Shown: positions 39,307 to 48,600 of the stretch, in pieces
Layout of the letters: every line of letters begins with the position of its first letter
Position numbering within the stretch: position 1 is the first letter of the stretch
From: Mycobacterium sp. AZCC_0083
GTDB taxonomy: Bacteria; Actinomycetota; Actinomycetes; Mycobacteriales; Mycobacteriaceae
DNA: 64,000 bases
Assembly: GCF_014202335.1 (NCBI RefSeq)
Contig: NZ_JACHGP010000009.1
Location: 310,001 to 374,000, forward strand
Direction of reading: 5' to 3'
Notes under the pieces: generated by a model
Told to the model about the DNA's origin: nothing
The model's database searches: none
The model's input: the letters and a program-made list of their open reading frames with translations, nothing else
Translations under genes and position numbers: made by a program

Positions 39307-40317
39307 CTATACCGCGTCGGGGTCCTCGGCGAACGCGTCGGCCGCCTTCTGCGCGAGCTCGATCGCCAGGCGAGCCCACTCCGGCGTGGCGCCGGCCAGC
39401 CCACACGCGGGCGTGATGCCGACGCGGTCGTGCAGCACTTCCCGCGAGAAGCCGAGTCGGTCGGTGACGGCAGCCGCTGCCTTGGCTACCTCCCTGGCCG
39501 ACGGCAGAGCGGCGGGCGCAGTCGACGGCACGACGCCCAACACGACCGTGCGGGCCGATTCGACGAACTCCCCGATACCGTCGAGGTCGGCGGCGGTGAG
39601 CGTTGAAACGTCCACGGAAATGGCATGAAGTGTGCTGCGCTGCAATATCTTCCACGGAAGGTCCGATGCGCAGCTGTGCAGGACGACCTCGCCACCCACG
39701 GTCGCCACGCACTCGTCGAGGAGCGCAGTGGCCACCGCCTCGTCGACCGGGTGCACCGGCGAGAAGCTGGTCACCCCCGTCAGTCGACCCGCCAGCGCGG
39801 CAGGTAGCAGCGGTTCGTCGAACTGGACGACGACCGTCGTCTCGAGCCGTCGGGTCAGCTCGGCCCGGTGGGCCGCCACGCCTTCGGCGAGCGAACCGGC
39901 CAGGTCACGCAGCGCGCCGCGATCGGTAATGGCGCGGTGGCCGCCGGGCAGTTCGAGCTGGGCAGCCAGCGTGATCGGGCCGGGCGCCTGGACCTTCACC
40001 GTCCGCGTGCTGCCGCGCAACCCGGCTTTCTCCCAGGCCTCCTCGAGTGCATCGACGTCTTCGCCGAGCAGGCTGATGGCGCGGCGGGTCACCGCGCCAC
40101 GACCGCTGGCGATGCGGTAGCCGCGCGGCACCGTGTCGATGCCGATGGCGACGAGTAACGCGCCGGCGCGACCGATCATGTCGGCCCCCACCCCGCGAGC
40201 CGGCAACTCGACCACGTGGGTCAGGGTGTGCAACTCGCCGACCACCACTTCGGCGGCCTCGCGCGCGGACGAGCCTGGCCAGGAACCGATGCCGGTCGCC
40301 GCGGCGAAAACACTCAC
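39307..40317 (-). CDS. MetE C-terminal-domain-like protein (Rv3015c-like)
   Basis: 336-residue TIM-barrel protein of the UROD/MetE-like superfamily, matching only the C-terminal catalytic half of cobalamin-independent methionine synthase. Candidate zinc ligands are His and Cys in VLHSCASD and Cys in ITPACGLAG. Role unknown; a methyl transfer to or from a thiol is possible. GTG at 40317 gives the orthologue's length; in-frame ATG at 40365 would overlap the divergent lipoprotein start. Confidence 0.75.
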   Translation of the reverse strand: MSVFAAATGIGSWPGSSAREAAEVVVGELHTLTHVVELPARGVGADMIGRAGALLVAIGIDTVPRGYRIASGRGAVTRRAISLLGEDVDALEEAWEKAGLRGSTRTVKVQAPGPITLAAQLELPGGHRAITDRGALRDLAGSLAEGVAAHRAELTRRLETTVVVQFDEPLLPAALAGRLTGVTSFSPVHPVDEAVATALLDECVATVGGEVVLHSCASDLPWKILQRSTLHAISVDVSTLTAADLDGIGEFVESARTVVLGVVPSTAPAALPSAREVAKAAAAVTDRLGFSREVLHDRVGITPACGLAGATPEWARLAIELAQKAADAFAEDPDAV

Positions 40318-40363
40318 TCGGCCAACAGTATTCGATGGCCAGGCAAACGCGTTAGTCTCAGCC

Positions 40364-41017
40364 ATGCCCGCGTCGGCCAGAACGCTACTGGTGGTGTGTG
40401 CCGTAGCCCTGAGCATGGCAGGGACGACGTCGTGCACGCACACCGTCACCGGCAACGCGATCCGGTCGGTGCGGGGCTTCGACGACGAATCTCGATCGCC
40501 GGTCGACGTCGACCGCGTTCTGCTCGAACAGTCGCAGATGCGGGCCATCACGGGCGCGGGCGAGGACCTCACGGTGATTCCGAGCATGGACGGCAAGCTG
40601 CCCGTCGACATCGATCTGATGGCCGACGCCGTTCCCCCGCCCTGCCGGTGGTACTTCGCCGAGACGCAGACGTTCGGACCCGACGTCGAGGAGTTCCACA
40701 AGACGACCTATCAAGACCCGCCAGAAGGGGCGCTGATCTCGCAGGGAGCCGCCGCCTACCGCAACCCGGACGCCGCGCGCCGCGCGTTCGACGGCCTCGT
40801 CGAGCTGATGGATCAGTGCGCCTCGACGCCCATCGGCCCGACGCTCGTCGGCGAGCGGACTGCAACGGACGACTCGGTACAGACCCGCACGGGCAACCGG
40901 TGCGGGCGCGACTACCGGTTGAAGTCGGTCGTGCTCGTCGAGGTGACGTTCTGCACGTTCCCCGACTCGGTGCCCGACATCGTGCTGACCAACATCATGG
41001 AGAAGGTGCCGGGTTAA
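40364..41017 (+). CDS. lpqA: LpqA-like lipoprotein, PknH-type sensor fold
   Basis: 217-residue exported protein. The signal peptide (MPASARTLLVVCAVALSMAGTTSC) ends in a weak lipobox at Cys24. The mature part resembles the extracellular sensor domain of PknH, with paired cysteines (PPPCRWYF, MDQCASTP, GNRCGRDY, VTFCTFPD) that probably form two disulfides. Position next to the MetE-like gene and lipoprotein type agree with M. tuberculosis LpqA (Rv3016). Ligand unknown. It ends by a 4-bp overlap with the convergent gene. Confidence 0.78.
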   Translation: MPASARTLLVVCAVALSMAGTTSCTHTVTGNAIRSVRGFDDESRSPVDVDRVLLEQSQMRAITGAGEDLTVIPSMDGKLPVDIDLMADAVPPPCRWYFAETQTFGPDVEEFHKTTYQDPPEGALISQGAAAYRNPDAARRAFDGLVELMDQCASTPIGPTLVGERTATDDSVQTRTGNRCGRDYRLKSVVLVEVTFCTFPDSVPDIVLTNIMEKVPG

Positions 41018-41436
41018 CGCTCCGCGATCCACGTCCGTGCGCGATCGATGGTCGCATCGCGTTCGAATCGGTCCGCCACCCACACCGTGGAGCGAACCGT
41101 TCCACGGTCGCCGTAGCGCGCCATGATGTCGACGTGATGGGGCAGGCTGATGAACCGCTCCAAGTCGGCCTCGCTGGCCCACACCGAGATGGAACCGCCA
41201 CGCGACGTGGCAGGCAGCATCCACAGCCATAGCCCCACCGCTCCGGGCATCGCGTACCAGCCGGCACCCATCCGCAGGCCGTTGACGCCGACGCCAGGGA
41301 GTGCCGTTCTGTGATGAGCCAAGAATTCGGTGACGCTGACCACGACGGAATCCTCACCGGGGTCATGGGGTCCGGCCATCCATGGGGTGATCATCGGGGC
41401 CGCTACCGCCATGGTGGCGATTCTCGTCGAGGGCAT
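41014..41436 (-). CDS. Hypothetical protein, 140 aa
   Basis: 140-residue protein with central aromatic stretch GWYAMPGAVGLWLWMLPATSRGGSISVWASEADLERFISLPHH, suggestive of a ferredoxin-like alpha/beta barrel (the dimeric alpha-beta or monooxygenase-like class), but I do not recognise the family. It is divergent from a MocR regulator only 29 bp away, with shared inverted motifs at 41458-41504, so it is probably the MocR target. Confidence 0.65.
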   Translation of the reverse strand: MPSTRIATMAVAAPMITPWMAGPHDPGEDSVVVSVTEFLAHHRTALPGVGVNGLRMGAGWYAMPGAVGLWLWMLPATSRGGSISVWASEADLERFISLPHHVDIMARYGDRGTVRSTVWVADRFERDATIDRARTWIAER

Positions 41437-41457
41437 GCCTCTAGGTTGGCCGCTACG

Positions 41458-41504
41458 ATTGGTGTGTGTCACGGTCCAATGCAGAACTATTCGAACAGAC
41501 CAAT
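41458..41504. promoter_or_regulatory. ATTGGT/ACCAAT repeats at the mocR start
   Basis: ATTGGT (41458-41463), TCCAAT (41475-41480) and ACCAAT (41499-41504) straddle the chosen GTG of mocR (41466). Their spacing and the tiny gap to the divergent gene suggest a MocR binding region; if so, the regulator's true start might be further downstream. Confidence 0.35.
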
Positions 41505-42902
41505 TCTGACGACGCCGGCTTCCCGACGGACCTCCTACTCGCCCTGGACCGGTCCGAGCGCCGCGGATTGCGCGAACAGTTGCAGCAGCAATTGCGGTCG
41601 GCGATCCAAGAGGGGAAGCTGCCCGCGGGGACGTTGCTTCCCGCGTCACGAACACTGGCAAGCGATCTCGGCGTCGCTCGCAGCGTGGTGGTCGACGCAT
41701 ACGAGCACCTCGTCGCCGACGGCTACCTGGGTGGGCGCCAGGGATCCGGCACCCGAGTTCTGACAACCGCCCAGCCGCCTCTCACAGCGCCAACGGTACG
41801 AAGCGAAACGGTCAACGAAGTCCGCTTCGTCGGCGGACTGCCGGATCCGGCACTGTTCCCGCGGGTCGAGTGGCTGCGCCACTACCGGGCGGCGGTGCAC
41901 GACGTGCCGAATCATGAACTGGGCTACCCAGGTCCGCTCGGTGCCCTGCCGTTGCGAGTGGCACTCGCGAACTACCTGGGCCGGGTACGTGGCGTAGCGG
42001 CCGACCCCGATCGGATGATGATCACGGCGGGCCTGACGCAGGCCCTGGTGTTGGTCTGCCGGGCGTTGCGGCGCCGTGGTGTCGAAGCGGTGGCGGTCGA
42101 AGACCCGTGCTTCGGGCTGCATCGCGAGGCCATCCTCAACACCGGTCTGCGGGTGACGCCCGTTTCGGTGGACGGCGACGGCATCGACGTGGCGCGGCTG
42201 GCGGAACAGAAGGTCGGTGCCGTGTTGGTGGCACCCGCGCATTCGTATCCGACAGGAGCGGTGTTGAGCGCGCAGCGGCGCGCGGCGCTCGTCGAATGGG
42301 CTCACGACCACGCTGGGCTGGTCATCGAGGACGACTACGACGCGGAGTTCCGATACGACCGTGCACCGATCGGCGCCCTTCAAGGCCTGGCACCGGAGCA
42401 GGTGGCCTATGCGGGGTGTGCGAGCAAGACCCTCACTCCTGCACTGCGGCTGGGCTGGATCGTGTTGCCACGCAGGCTCGTCGACGACGTCATTCGCGAG
42501 AAGGTGCTCGACGACATGGGAACGACGATGCTCGAGCAGCTGGCGCTGGCGCGATTCGTCAGCGGCGGTGGACTCACCCGCCATCTCCGTCGGGTTCGTC
42601 CGATCTATCGGCGTCGACGCGACGCGACGCTGGATGTGATCTCGACGGCGCTGCCCGGTGCACTGCCCACAGGCGTCGCCGCGGGCTTGCATCTGTACGT
42701 GCAGTTGCCGAGTGGAATCGACGAATCGGGCCTCGTCGAGGACGCCCGCCGCCGGGGTCTGCACATCGAGGGAGCGAGTTGGCATTTCAGCGATGCCCGT
42801 TCTGCGCCACCGGCTTTGGTTCTCGGCTACGGCTCGATCGACGAGGCCGCGATTCGCAGCGGGCTAGCGTTACTCGGATCGATTTACGACGAGCGACGCT
42901 AG
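41466..42902 (+). CDS. MocR/PdxR-type regulator (GntR-aminotransferase fusion)
   Basis: 478 residues: N-terminal GntR winged helix (LREQLQQQLRSAIQEGKLPAGTLLPASRTLASDLGVARSVVVDAYEHL, about residues 35-80) fused to a fold-type I aminotransferase-like domain. The PLP lysine would be in GCASKTLTPALRLGW. Relatives control pyridoxal phosphate, GABA or taurine genes, sensing PLP with an amine. The target may be the divergent gene at 41014. Confidence 0.9.
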   Translation: MSRSNAELFEQTNSDDAGFPTDLLLALDRSERRGLREQLQQQLRSAIQEGKLPAGTLLPASRTLASDLGVARSVVVDAYEHLVADGYLGGRQGSGTRVLTTAQPPLTAPTVRSETVNEVRFVGGLPDPALFPRVEWLRHYRAAVHDVPNHELGYPGPLGALPLRVALANYLGRVRGVAADPDRMMITAGLTQALVLVCRALRRRGVEAVAVEDPCFGLHREAILNTGLRVTPVSVDGDGIDVARLAEQKVGAVLVAPAHSYPTGAVLSAQRRAALVEWAHDHAGLVIEDDYDAEFRYDRAPIGALQGLAPEQVAYAGCASKTLTPALRLGWIVLPRRLVDDVIREKVLDDMGTTMLEQLALARFVSGGGLTRHLRRVRPIYRRRRDATLDVISTALPGALPTGVAAGLHLYVQLPSGIDESGLVEDARRRGLHIEGASWHFSDARSAPPALVLGYGSIDEAAIRSGLALLGSIYDERR

Positions 42903-43048
42903 CCTTAGCTGTCCGGAGTCGCTGTTCGCACCATGCGGACCTGTTGGCGCCCATACGCTATACGGGTGCACGCGTTGTGGCCGCTGACGGGCCGTTCGGA
43001 GGAGACTCAAGCCCACGCAAAAGTTTCGACGACCGTTGATTGAGCGCT

Positions 43049-43444
43049 TCATAACAGCACGACTTCGAGGACTGATTCCAGCCCGGTGAAGTCGGAGGCG
43101 TTGCGGGTTGCCAAGGCTGCATTGTCGGCGACGGCAACCGCTGCGATCATGAGGTCCACCCGGCGGCGCCCGCCCGCTGCCTTTCCGGCCGCGGAGACGG
43201 TGGCGCACAGTTCTCGATAGACGTCAGCCTCGCGCTGCGTAAACGGCAGACCGTCTCCGTAGGCGGCACGCAACTTGATCAAGTCCAGTCGAGCACGGGC
43301 CGCAACGCTTGGGTCTGGGTGTGTGGTGCCTTCGCTGAATTCGGCGAAAACGATTGCCGAGACGAAGAGTTCGTGGCGTCCAGGTGGCAGTCGGTCCCAG
43401 TCAGGCTGTTGGATGAGCAGATTGGTGTCCAGGTGTATGTTCAC
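43049..43444 (-). CDS. vapC: PIN-domain toxin, VapC type
   Basis: 131-residue PIN ribonuclease. Acidic residues are present in HLDTN (near position 6), FAEF, RRVDLMIAA and NASDF, forming the Mg2+ site. VapC toxins cleave RNA (often tRNA or 23S rRNA); target unknown. The GTG start overlaps the antitoxin stop by four bases. Gap 42903-43048 before it carries nothing recognised. Confidence 0.88.
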   Translation of the reverse strand: MNIHLDTNLLIQQPDWDRLPPGRHELFVSAIVFAEFSEGTTHPDPSVAARARLDLIKLRAAYGDGLPFTQREADVYRELCATVSAAGKAAGGRRRVDLMIAAVAVADNAALATRNASDFTGLESVLEVVLL

Positions 43445-43740
43445 TCACCCACGTGTCCCGACTCGTTGCGCCCGCGCTCCACGATTCGCAGCATTTCCTG
43501 TTCGTAGCTCTCTGGCTTTTGGCTGTCGTACACGCCGGAGCTGACAATCTGATCGGGGGTCGCGCCGCGACGGCGTTCAGGCTCGGCGCCGCGGCCGCTG
43601 GCGTCGCCCTTGCCGATGAGGACTCCGGTGTCTTTTCCGTGATTGGTCACGCGGTAGGTCGTTCCGCCTTCTGCCGCTTCGATGATCCGTGAGGCGTGTT
43701 GCCGGAGCTCCCGGATTCCAATGCTTTCGACGTCCTGCAT
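43441..43740 (-). CDS. Antitoxin, Phd/YefM type
   Basis: 99-residue antitoxin with the Phd/YefM DNA-binding start SIGIRELRQHASRIIEAAEGGTTYRVTNHGKDTGVLI and a C-terminal acidic and flexible arm that would wrap the toxin. The start MQDVESIG is chosen over an in-frame ATG six codons upstream. Its upstream operator (43751-43779) has three identical 11-bp repeats. Confidence 0.85.
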   Translation of the reverse strand: MQDVESIGIRELRQHASRIIEAAEGGTTYRVTNHGKDTGVLIGKGDASGRGAEPERRRGATPDQIVSSGVYDSQKPESYEQEMLRIVERGRNESGHVGE

Positions 43741-43750
43741 CCCGCCAGAG

Positions 43751-43779
43751 TAGCACAATAGTAGCGCATTTGTAGCACA
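43751..43779. promoter_or_regulatory. Triple 11-bp repeat, antitoxin operator
   Basis: TAGCACA, TAGCGCA and TAGCACA occur at 43751, 43762 and 43773, exactly one helical turn apart, 11 bp upstream of the antitoxin start. The region is AT-rich relative to its surroundings. It fits cooperative binding of an antitoxin dimer; binding is inferred. Confidence 0.65.
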
Positions 43780-43880
43780 TTGATTCCACTAAACGGGGCG
43801 TGCGTAGGTTGGCCAAAGAACGCGGCAGAGCGCGCCGGTAGGGCAGACGTGCACCAACAGGGAGCGCGCCGTTCCAAGGC

Positions 43881-44957
43881 CTAGGACGTGGTGGCACCGA
43901 TGGTCGCGCTGCCGATCACTTCGTCGCCGTCGGCATCAGGGCGGTAGAGCACCATCGTCTGCCCGGGGGCCACGCCGCGCAGCGGGCTGCGGAGGGCGGC
44001 CATCAGCACTCCGTCGCGCAGTTCGGCGACGGCCGTGGCGAGGCCGCCGTGGGCGCGGACCTGTACCTCGCACTCCACTGGGCCGGTGGGCGCGAAACCT
44101 GAAGTGAACACCGGCCGTTCACCGGTCAGCGTCCACACGTCGAGCTCGGCGGCATCGCCGACGTGCACGGTGCCGCTCTCGGCGTCGATTCCGGTCACGT
44201 AGCGCGGACGGCCGTCGGGCCCAGGACCTGCGATGCCAAGACCCTTGCGCTGACCGATCGTGAAGCCGTGCACGCCATCGTGTTCGGCCAGCACGGTGCC
44301 GCCGCCATCGACCACCGATCCGTGGCGTACCCCGATCCGGGCGCCGAGGAACGCCTGAGTGTCACCGGACGGGATGAAGCAAATGTCATGGCTATCGGGC
44401 TTGTCGGCGACGGCCAGCCCACGCTGAGCGGCTTCCTCGCGGATCCGTGGCTTGGGGGTGTCACCGATCGGGAACACCGCGTGCCGCAACTGCTCTGCGG
44501 TGAGCACGCCCAGCACGTAGGACTGATCCTTGTCGCCGTCGACGGCGCGGCGCAGGCGGCCATCCGACAGCCGCGCGTAGTGCCCGGTGGCGACGGCGTC
44601 GAACCCCAACGCCAGTGCGCGGGCGTACAAGGCCGAGAACTTGATCCGCTCGTTGCAGCGGACGCATGGGTTCGGGGTCTCGCCACGTGCATAGGACTCC
44701 ACGAAGTCGTCGATCACGTCTTCTTTGAAGCGGTCGGCGAAATCCCAAACATAGAACGGGATGTCGAGGATGTCGGCGACACGTCGCGCATCCCCGGCGT
44801 CCTCCTTGGAGCAGCATCCGCGAGAGCCCGTTCGCAGGGTTCCCGGTGCCGACGACAACGCCAGGTGCACGCCGACGACGTCGTGCCCGGCGTCGACCAT
44901 GCGGGCGGCGGCCACCGAGGAGTCCACACCGCCGCTCATCGCGACCAGAACGCGCAT
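43881..44957 (-). CDS. mnmA: tRNA-specific 2-thiouridylase
   Basis: MnmA/TrmU, 358 residues, adds sulfur to U34 of tRNA for Lys, Glu and Gln. The PP-loop [11 protein letters not shown] starts at residue 8, catalytic cysteines lie in [12 protein letters not shown] and [13 protein letters not shown] at 44957 ([10 protein letters not shown]); another ATG is one codon upstream. It starts 8 bp after the cysteine desulfurase stop, which probably supplies its sulfur. Confidence 0.95.
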   Translation of the reverse strand: MRVLVAMSGGVDSSVAAARMVDAGHDVVGVHLALSSAPGTLRTGSRGCCSKEDAGDARRVADILDIPFYVWDFADRFKEDVIDDFVESYARGETPNPCVRCNERIKFSALYARALALGFDAVATGHYARLSDGRLRRAVDGDKDQSYVLGVLTAEQLRHAVFPIGDTPKPRIREEAAQRGLAVADKPDSHDICFIPSGDTQAFLGARIGVRHGSVVDGGGTVLAEHDGVHGFTIGQRKGLGIAGPGPDGRPRYVTGIDAESGTVHVGDAAELDVWTLTGERPVFTSGFAPTGPVECEVQVRAHGGLATAVAELRDGVLMAALRSPLRGVAPGQTMVLYRPDADGDEVIGSATIGATTS

Positions 44958-44965
44958 CATCGCCA

Positions 44966-46153
44966 CTACTTTCGTGAACCCGCGCTGGCCAGCGCGGCCT
45001 GCCGGGCCCGTGCCACCGCGGCGGGCAACACGGCAATCGCCGCGTCGACGTCGGCCTCGGTGCTGGTGTGTCCCAACGACAGTCGCAGCGATCCCCTGGC
45101 ACTGGCCGGGTCGGCGCCCATCGCGATCAAGACGTGTGACGGCTGCGCGACTCCGGCGGTACACGCCGAGCCGGTCGAGCACTCGATGCCCTTGGCGTCC
45201 AGCAGCATCAGCAGCGCGTCGCCCTCGCACCCGCGGAAGGTGAAGTGCGCATTGCCAGGCAGGCGCTGCGCACCGACGGCGCCATTGAGGTAGACGTCGT
45301 CGATCGCGTCGAGAACGCCATCGATCAACCGGTCCCGCAGCGCCGAGATCCTGCACCGGTAGCCGTCGAGTCCATCCACCGCGATGCGGGCGGCTGCGGC
45401 CATGGCGACCGCGCCTGCGACATCCGGTGTGCCGGAGCGGACGTCGCGCTCCTGTCCCCCGCCGTGCAGCAACGGCACGCACGCGGTGTCACGGCGCAGC
45501 AGCAGGGCGCCGACACCGGTTGGACCGCCGAACTTGTGCGCGGCCACGCTCATCGCCGAAAGGCCACTCGCCGCGAAGTCGACCGGTAGTTGGCCGACCG
45601 CCTGGATCGCGTCGCTATGCATCGGAATGTCGAACTCCGCCGCGACGGCCGCCAATTCTGCGATCGGCATGATGGTGCCGACCTCGTTGTTCGCCCACAT
45701 GATCGAGATCAGGGCGACGTCGTCGTGTTCGGCAAGTGCCTCGCGCAATGCCGCCGCGGTGACCGAGCCGTCGGGGCCGATCGGCAGCCACGTCACCTCG
45801 GCGTGCTCGTGCTCGGCAAGCCATTCGATCGCGTCGAGAACCGCGTGGTGCTCGATGGGCGTGGTGATGATCCTGCGGCGGCGCGGGTCGGCGTCACGTC
45901 GCGCCCAGAAGATGCCCTTGACGGCCAGGTTGTCGCTCTCGGTGCCGCCGGCAGTGAAGATCACCTCGGACGGCCTGCCGCCCAGCAGCTGGGCCAGCGT
46001 CTCGCGCGCTTCCTCCATGCGCCGGCGCGCTGCCCTGCCCGTGGTGTGCAGCGACGATGCGTTGCCGACCGTCGCCAGCACCGCCGTCATCGCCTCGATG
46101 GCAGCGGGGTGCATCGGGGTAGTGGCGGCGTGATCGAGGTAGACGGCGCTCAT
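44966..46153 (-). CDS. Cysteine desulfurase (IscS-like, Rv3025c)
   Basis: 395-residue PLP enzyme making persulfide sulfur from cysteine. PLP lysine is in [14 protein letters not shown], the catalytic Cys in the loop [19 protein letters not shown], and the start [18 protein letters not shown] is the class marker. Gene order with mnmA suggests it serves tRNA thiolation and Fe-S assembly. Confidence 0.94.
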   Translation of the reverse strand: MSAVYLDHAATTPMHPAAIEAMTAVLATVGNASSLHTTGRAARRRMEEARETLAQLLGGRPSEVIFTAGGTESDNLAVKGIFWARRDADPRRRRIITTPIEHHAVLDAIEWLAEHEHAEVTWLPIGPDGSVTAAALREALAEHDDVALISIMWANNEVGTIMPIAELAAVAAEFDIPMHSDAIQAVGQLPVDFAASGLSAMSVAAHKFGGPTGVGALLLRRDTACVPLLHGGGQERDVRSGTPDVAGAVAMAAAARIAVDGLDGYRCRISALRDRLIDGVLDAIDDVYLNGAVGAQRLPGNAHFTFRGCEGDALLMLLDAKGIECSTGSACTAGVAQPSHVLIAMGADPASARGSLRLSLGHTSTEADVDAAIAVLPAAVARARQAALASAGSRK

Positions 46154-46266
46154 AACCCGCCCAGTTTACGGGCCGGGCCACCGACTGCCCCATTGCACCA
46201 ACCGCAGTTGATCCACGACCGCCTCAGAAGGGGCGTCCACACCCGCTTCGCCTGCAAACGAGCCGG

Positions 46267-47118
46267 TCAGGCGACCAGCTTGTGTCCTCCGGTCACGTGA
46301 ACCGCCCGCGAGGAGGTCCCGCGCACCGCCGACTCGCATCGCGCGGCCAGATCGCGCCGGTCGTCACCCGGCAGCTGCAGCGACTGGACCTGCACGTGGC
46401 ACACCGTGCGCCTGGCCGTGATCACCCGGCGCACGGAAGCCATCAGCGAGTCGTCGCCGATGAACGCGGGCACGGTCGACGGCGCACCGTCGCGATGGTG
46501 GTAGGTCAGGCGCAGCGGCTGCACCGGGCGGCCCGCGTCGACTGCGGACTGGAACATGGCCGGCCGGAACGGGCCGTAGCCCAGTCCGCACCACGTGGTG
46601 CCCTCCGGGAACGCCACGACGGTCTGCCCGGCCCGCAGTCTGTCGGCGACGGCCTGCACCACGGCGGGAAGGCGGCGCAGGTTGGCCCGTTCGATCGGGA
46701 TGACCTTCATGAGGCGTGCCAGGAAGCCAAGTGCGGGCCAGTCCACCAGGTCGGCGCGCGTCACGAACGAGCCCGGCAATACGGCACCGATGGTGAACAC
46801 GTCGACCCAGGACACGTGGCCGCTGACCACCAGCACGCCGGACAGGTTGCGAATCGGGCCACCGGACACCGTGATTCGCACCCCGAGGCATCGCAACATC
46901 ATTCGGCAGTAGATGCGCTGGGCCTTAGACTTGCCGGGCATGGGAACCGCGAGCAGCGCAGCCGCGGGGAGGATCACCATGGCGCACGCGATGCGGACCG
47001 AGGTGCGCAGTGCGACGACCGCGCGTCGAGATCCGTGTGAGGCGTCGCACCGGATGCAGGAGGAGTCGCAGGACGCCCGCGGCAGCCACGGGTTGTCGGT
47101 CAGCGCGTGACTGCTCAT
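46267..47118 (-). CDS. 1-acyl-glycerol-3-phosphate acyltransferase family protein
   Basis: 283-residue membrane acyltransferase (PlsC type). Motifs are VVSGHVSWVDVF (HX4D-like, H-x-S-W-V-D), FPEGTTW, and an N-terminal hydrophobic helix (ACAMVILPAAALLAVPM). It corresponds to Rv3026c. The start MSSHALTDN overlaps the stop of the GNAT gene (ATGA). It may acylate a lysophospholipid or an aminolipid precursor. Confidence 0.85.
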   Translation of the reverse strand: MSSHALTDNPWLPRASCDSSCIRCDASHGSRRAVVALRTSVRIACAMVILPAAALLAVPMPGKSKAQRIYCRMMLRCLGVRITVSGGPIRNLSGVLVVSGHVSWVDVFTIGAVLPGSFVTRADLVDWPALGFLARLMKVIPIERANLRRLPAVVQAVADRLRAGQTVVAFPEGTTWCGLGYGPFRPAMFQSAVDAGRPVQPLRLTYHHRDGAPSTVPAFIGDDSLMASVRRVITARRTVCHVQVQSLQLPGDDRRDLAARCESAVRGTSSRAVHVTGGHKLVA

Positions 47119-47978
47119 CGTGACGCTCCGTCGCCCAAGCTGGTAGCCATGGCCCCTGCCATTTCGTCGGCCTGGGAGACCGAACGCAGTCTCTTGAGGT
47201 AGCGCACGTCGGCCTGACTCTTGTCCAGCAGTGCAGGGAAGTCGCCTACCCCGAAGTCGGGGTCGTGGGCGGGGTCGCCGCAGACCCGCGCACCCAGGCG
47301 CAGGTAACCGCGCATGAGTGGTGGAACGGTCAGCCGGCCAGGCGGTTCGATGTCTTCGAGGCCTCTGCCGTCCACCGTCACCGGCCGGTACGGGTGCACG
47401 ACGTACTCGGAGGCATGCCTGCGCCGGACGAAGTCGCGGACACCGCGGATCTGGGTGCCCGGCGTCTCGTCGGGACCGCCCTGGACCGGGACCGACACGC
47501 AGCCGGTGACGTAGTCGTATCCGCAGCGATCGAGGTAGGCCAGGATTCCGGCCCACATCAGCAGGACCACGGCGCCGTTGCGGTGGTCGTCGCGGACCAC
47601 GGCGCGGCCCATCTCGACCAGCGACGGCCGCAGCGGGTCGAGCGCGCTGACGTCGAATTCCGTTGCCGTGTAAAGGCCGCCAGCGGCGATGGCGCCGGGT
47701 GGCGGAAGCATCCGGTAGCACCCGACGAGTTCACCGGAGGTGTCCTCGCGAACGAGCAGGTGATCGCAGAACTCGTCGAAGCGGTCGGCGTCACGACCAC
47801 CGGAGTCGCCCTTGAGCTCGAAGCCCGGTTCTGAGGTGAACACCTGGTGACGGAGTCGCTGCGCGGCGTCGACGAGGTCTGGGTCGGTGGACAACAGCAG
47901 GGTGTAGCGCGGCCCGGTCACGTCCGAGGCGGCGGCGTCGGTTTCATCAGCGGCTATGAGTACGGATGCAGTGCTCAT
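47115..47978 (-). CDS. GNAT-fold acyltransferase (OlsB/hemolysin-like, Rv3027c)
   Basis: 287-residue acyl-ACP-dependent N-acyltransferase-like protein of the OlsB/DUF3419-independent GNAT family. Motifs: LRHQVFTSEPGFE near residue 42, LVREDTSGELVGCYRMLPP, VEMGRAVVRDDHRNGAVVLLMWAGILAYL. It is coupled with the acyltransferase downstream, which suggests two-step lipid acylation as in OlsB-OlsA ornithine lipid synthesis (inference). ATG at 47978 is chosen; a GTG three codons upstream is possible. Confidence 0.8.
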   Translation of the reverse strand: MSTASVLIAADETDAAASDVTGPRYTLLLSTDPDLVDAAQRLRHQVFTSEPGFELKGDSGGRDADRFDEFCDHLLVREDTSGELVGCYRMLPPPGAIAAGGLYTATEFDVSALDPLRPSLVEMGRAVVRDDHRNGAVVLLMWAGILAYLDRCGYDYVTGCVSVPVQGGPDETPGTQIRGVRDFVRRRHASEYVVHPYRPVTVDGRGLEDIEPPGRLTVPPLMRGYLRLGARVCGDPAHDPDFGVGDFPALLDKSQADVRYLKRLRSVSQADEMAGAMATSLGDGASR

Positions 47979-48084
47979 GAGGTGCACGTTCGCTGAGTCG
48001 TCGGGCCTGATGGCAATCAGGGCGTGACGTGTTCGTGCACTCTGGGTGACGAGTTGCCCTCGAGCAGGTCCCGAAAAGTGCTAC

Positions 48085-48127
48085 TTCGGCGCAGTTTCGC
48101 CCGGTCAGCGACCGCTAACGCGCCGAA
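48085..48127 (-). terminator. Hairpin after the polyol operon
   Basis: Arms TTCGGCGC (48085-48092) and GCGCCGAA (48120-48127) with an inner CGGTC/GACCG stem. It begins 8 nt after the last gene's stop and is 33 of 43 bases identical to the hairpin at 111-153, in the same orientation relative to the gene. Confidence 0.65.
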
Positions 48128-48135
48128 TCACCCGA

Positions 48136-48600
48136 TCAGGTGTGCTGCGGCTCATAGCCTTCGATCGCCTCGACCTTGTCCGCTGACGCGCTCTGAGGGT
48201 CGAATTCGTAATTCAGCCACTCGCGGGCCAGCCGCCGGGCCAGTTCCAGGCCCACGACCCGCTGCCCGAAGCAGAGCACCTGGGCATTGTTCGACAGCAC
48301 CGACCGCTCCACCGAGAAGCTGTCGTGCGCGGTGACGGCCCGGATGCCAGGAACCTTGTTCGCGCTGATCGCCACGCCCAACCCGGTGCCGCACACCAGC
48401 AGCGCTCGGTCGGCCTTGCCCTCGGCGACCAGCCGGGCGGCCGCAACGGCGACGTGCGGATAGGCGGTGTGCTCGTCGGCGCCTACACCGACGTCGATGA
48501 CCTCGCCGACGCGGTCATCGGCCAACAGATCGCCCTTGAGCGACTCCTTGTACTCGAATCCGGCGTCATCGCAACCGACGACGATGCGCAGTGGGGTCAT
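48136..48600 (-). CDS. derI: RpiB-type sugar-phosphate isomerase (DerI-like)
   Basis: 154-residue isomerase of the RpiB/LacAB family: [12 protein letters not shown] at the N-terminus, [13 protein letters not shown] as phosphate loop (catalytic Cys), and [21 protein letters not shown]. In the M. smegmatis erythritol pathway the RpiB homologue DerI converts D-erythrulose 4-phosphate to D-erythrose 4-phosphate; the position after an erythrulose-type kinase and behind eltD supports this, but is inference. The start overlaps the kinase stop (ATGA). Confidence 0.83.
   Translation of the reverse strand: MTPLRIVVGCDDAGFEYKESLKGDLLADDRVGEVIDVGVGADEHTAYPHVAVAAARLVAEGKADRALLVCGTGLGVAISANKVPGIRAVTAHDSFSVERSVLSNNAQVLCFGQRVVGLELARRLAREWLNYEFDPQSASADKVEAIEGYEPQHT

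Noticed and set aside
43751-43779. Short CRISPR-like array
   Set aside because: Repeats are 7-11 bp with no spacers and no cas genes nearby.
48085-48127. Small RNA gene in the 157-bp gap before the polyol operon end
   Set aside because: Hairpin alone, positioned as a terminator; no promoter or conserved RNA family recognised.
48136-48600. Ribose 5-phosphate isomerase B of the pentose pathway
   Set aside because: Family is the same, but placement at the end of a tetritol-type operon favours a DerI role; housekeeping rpiB normally lies elsewhere.
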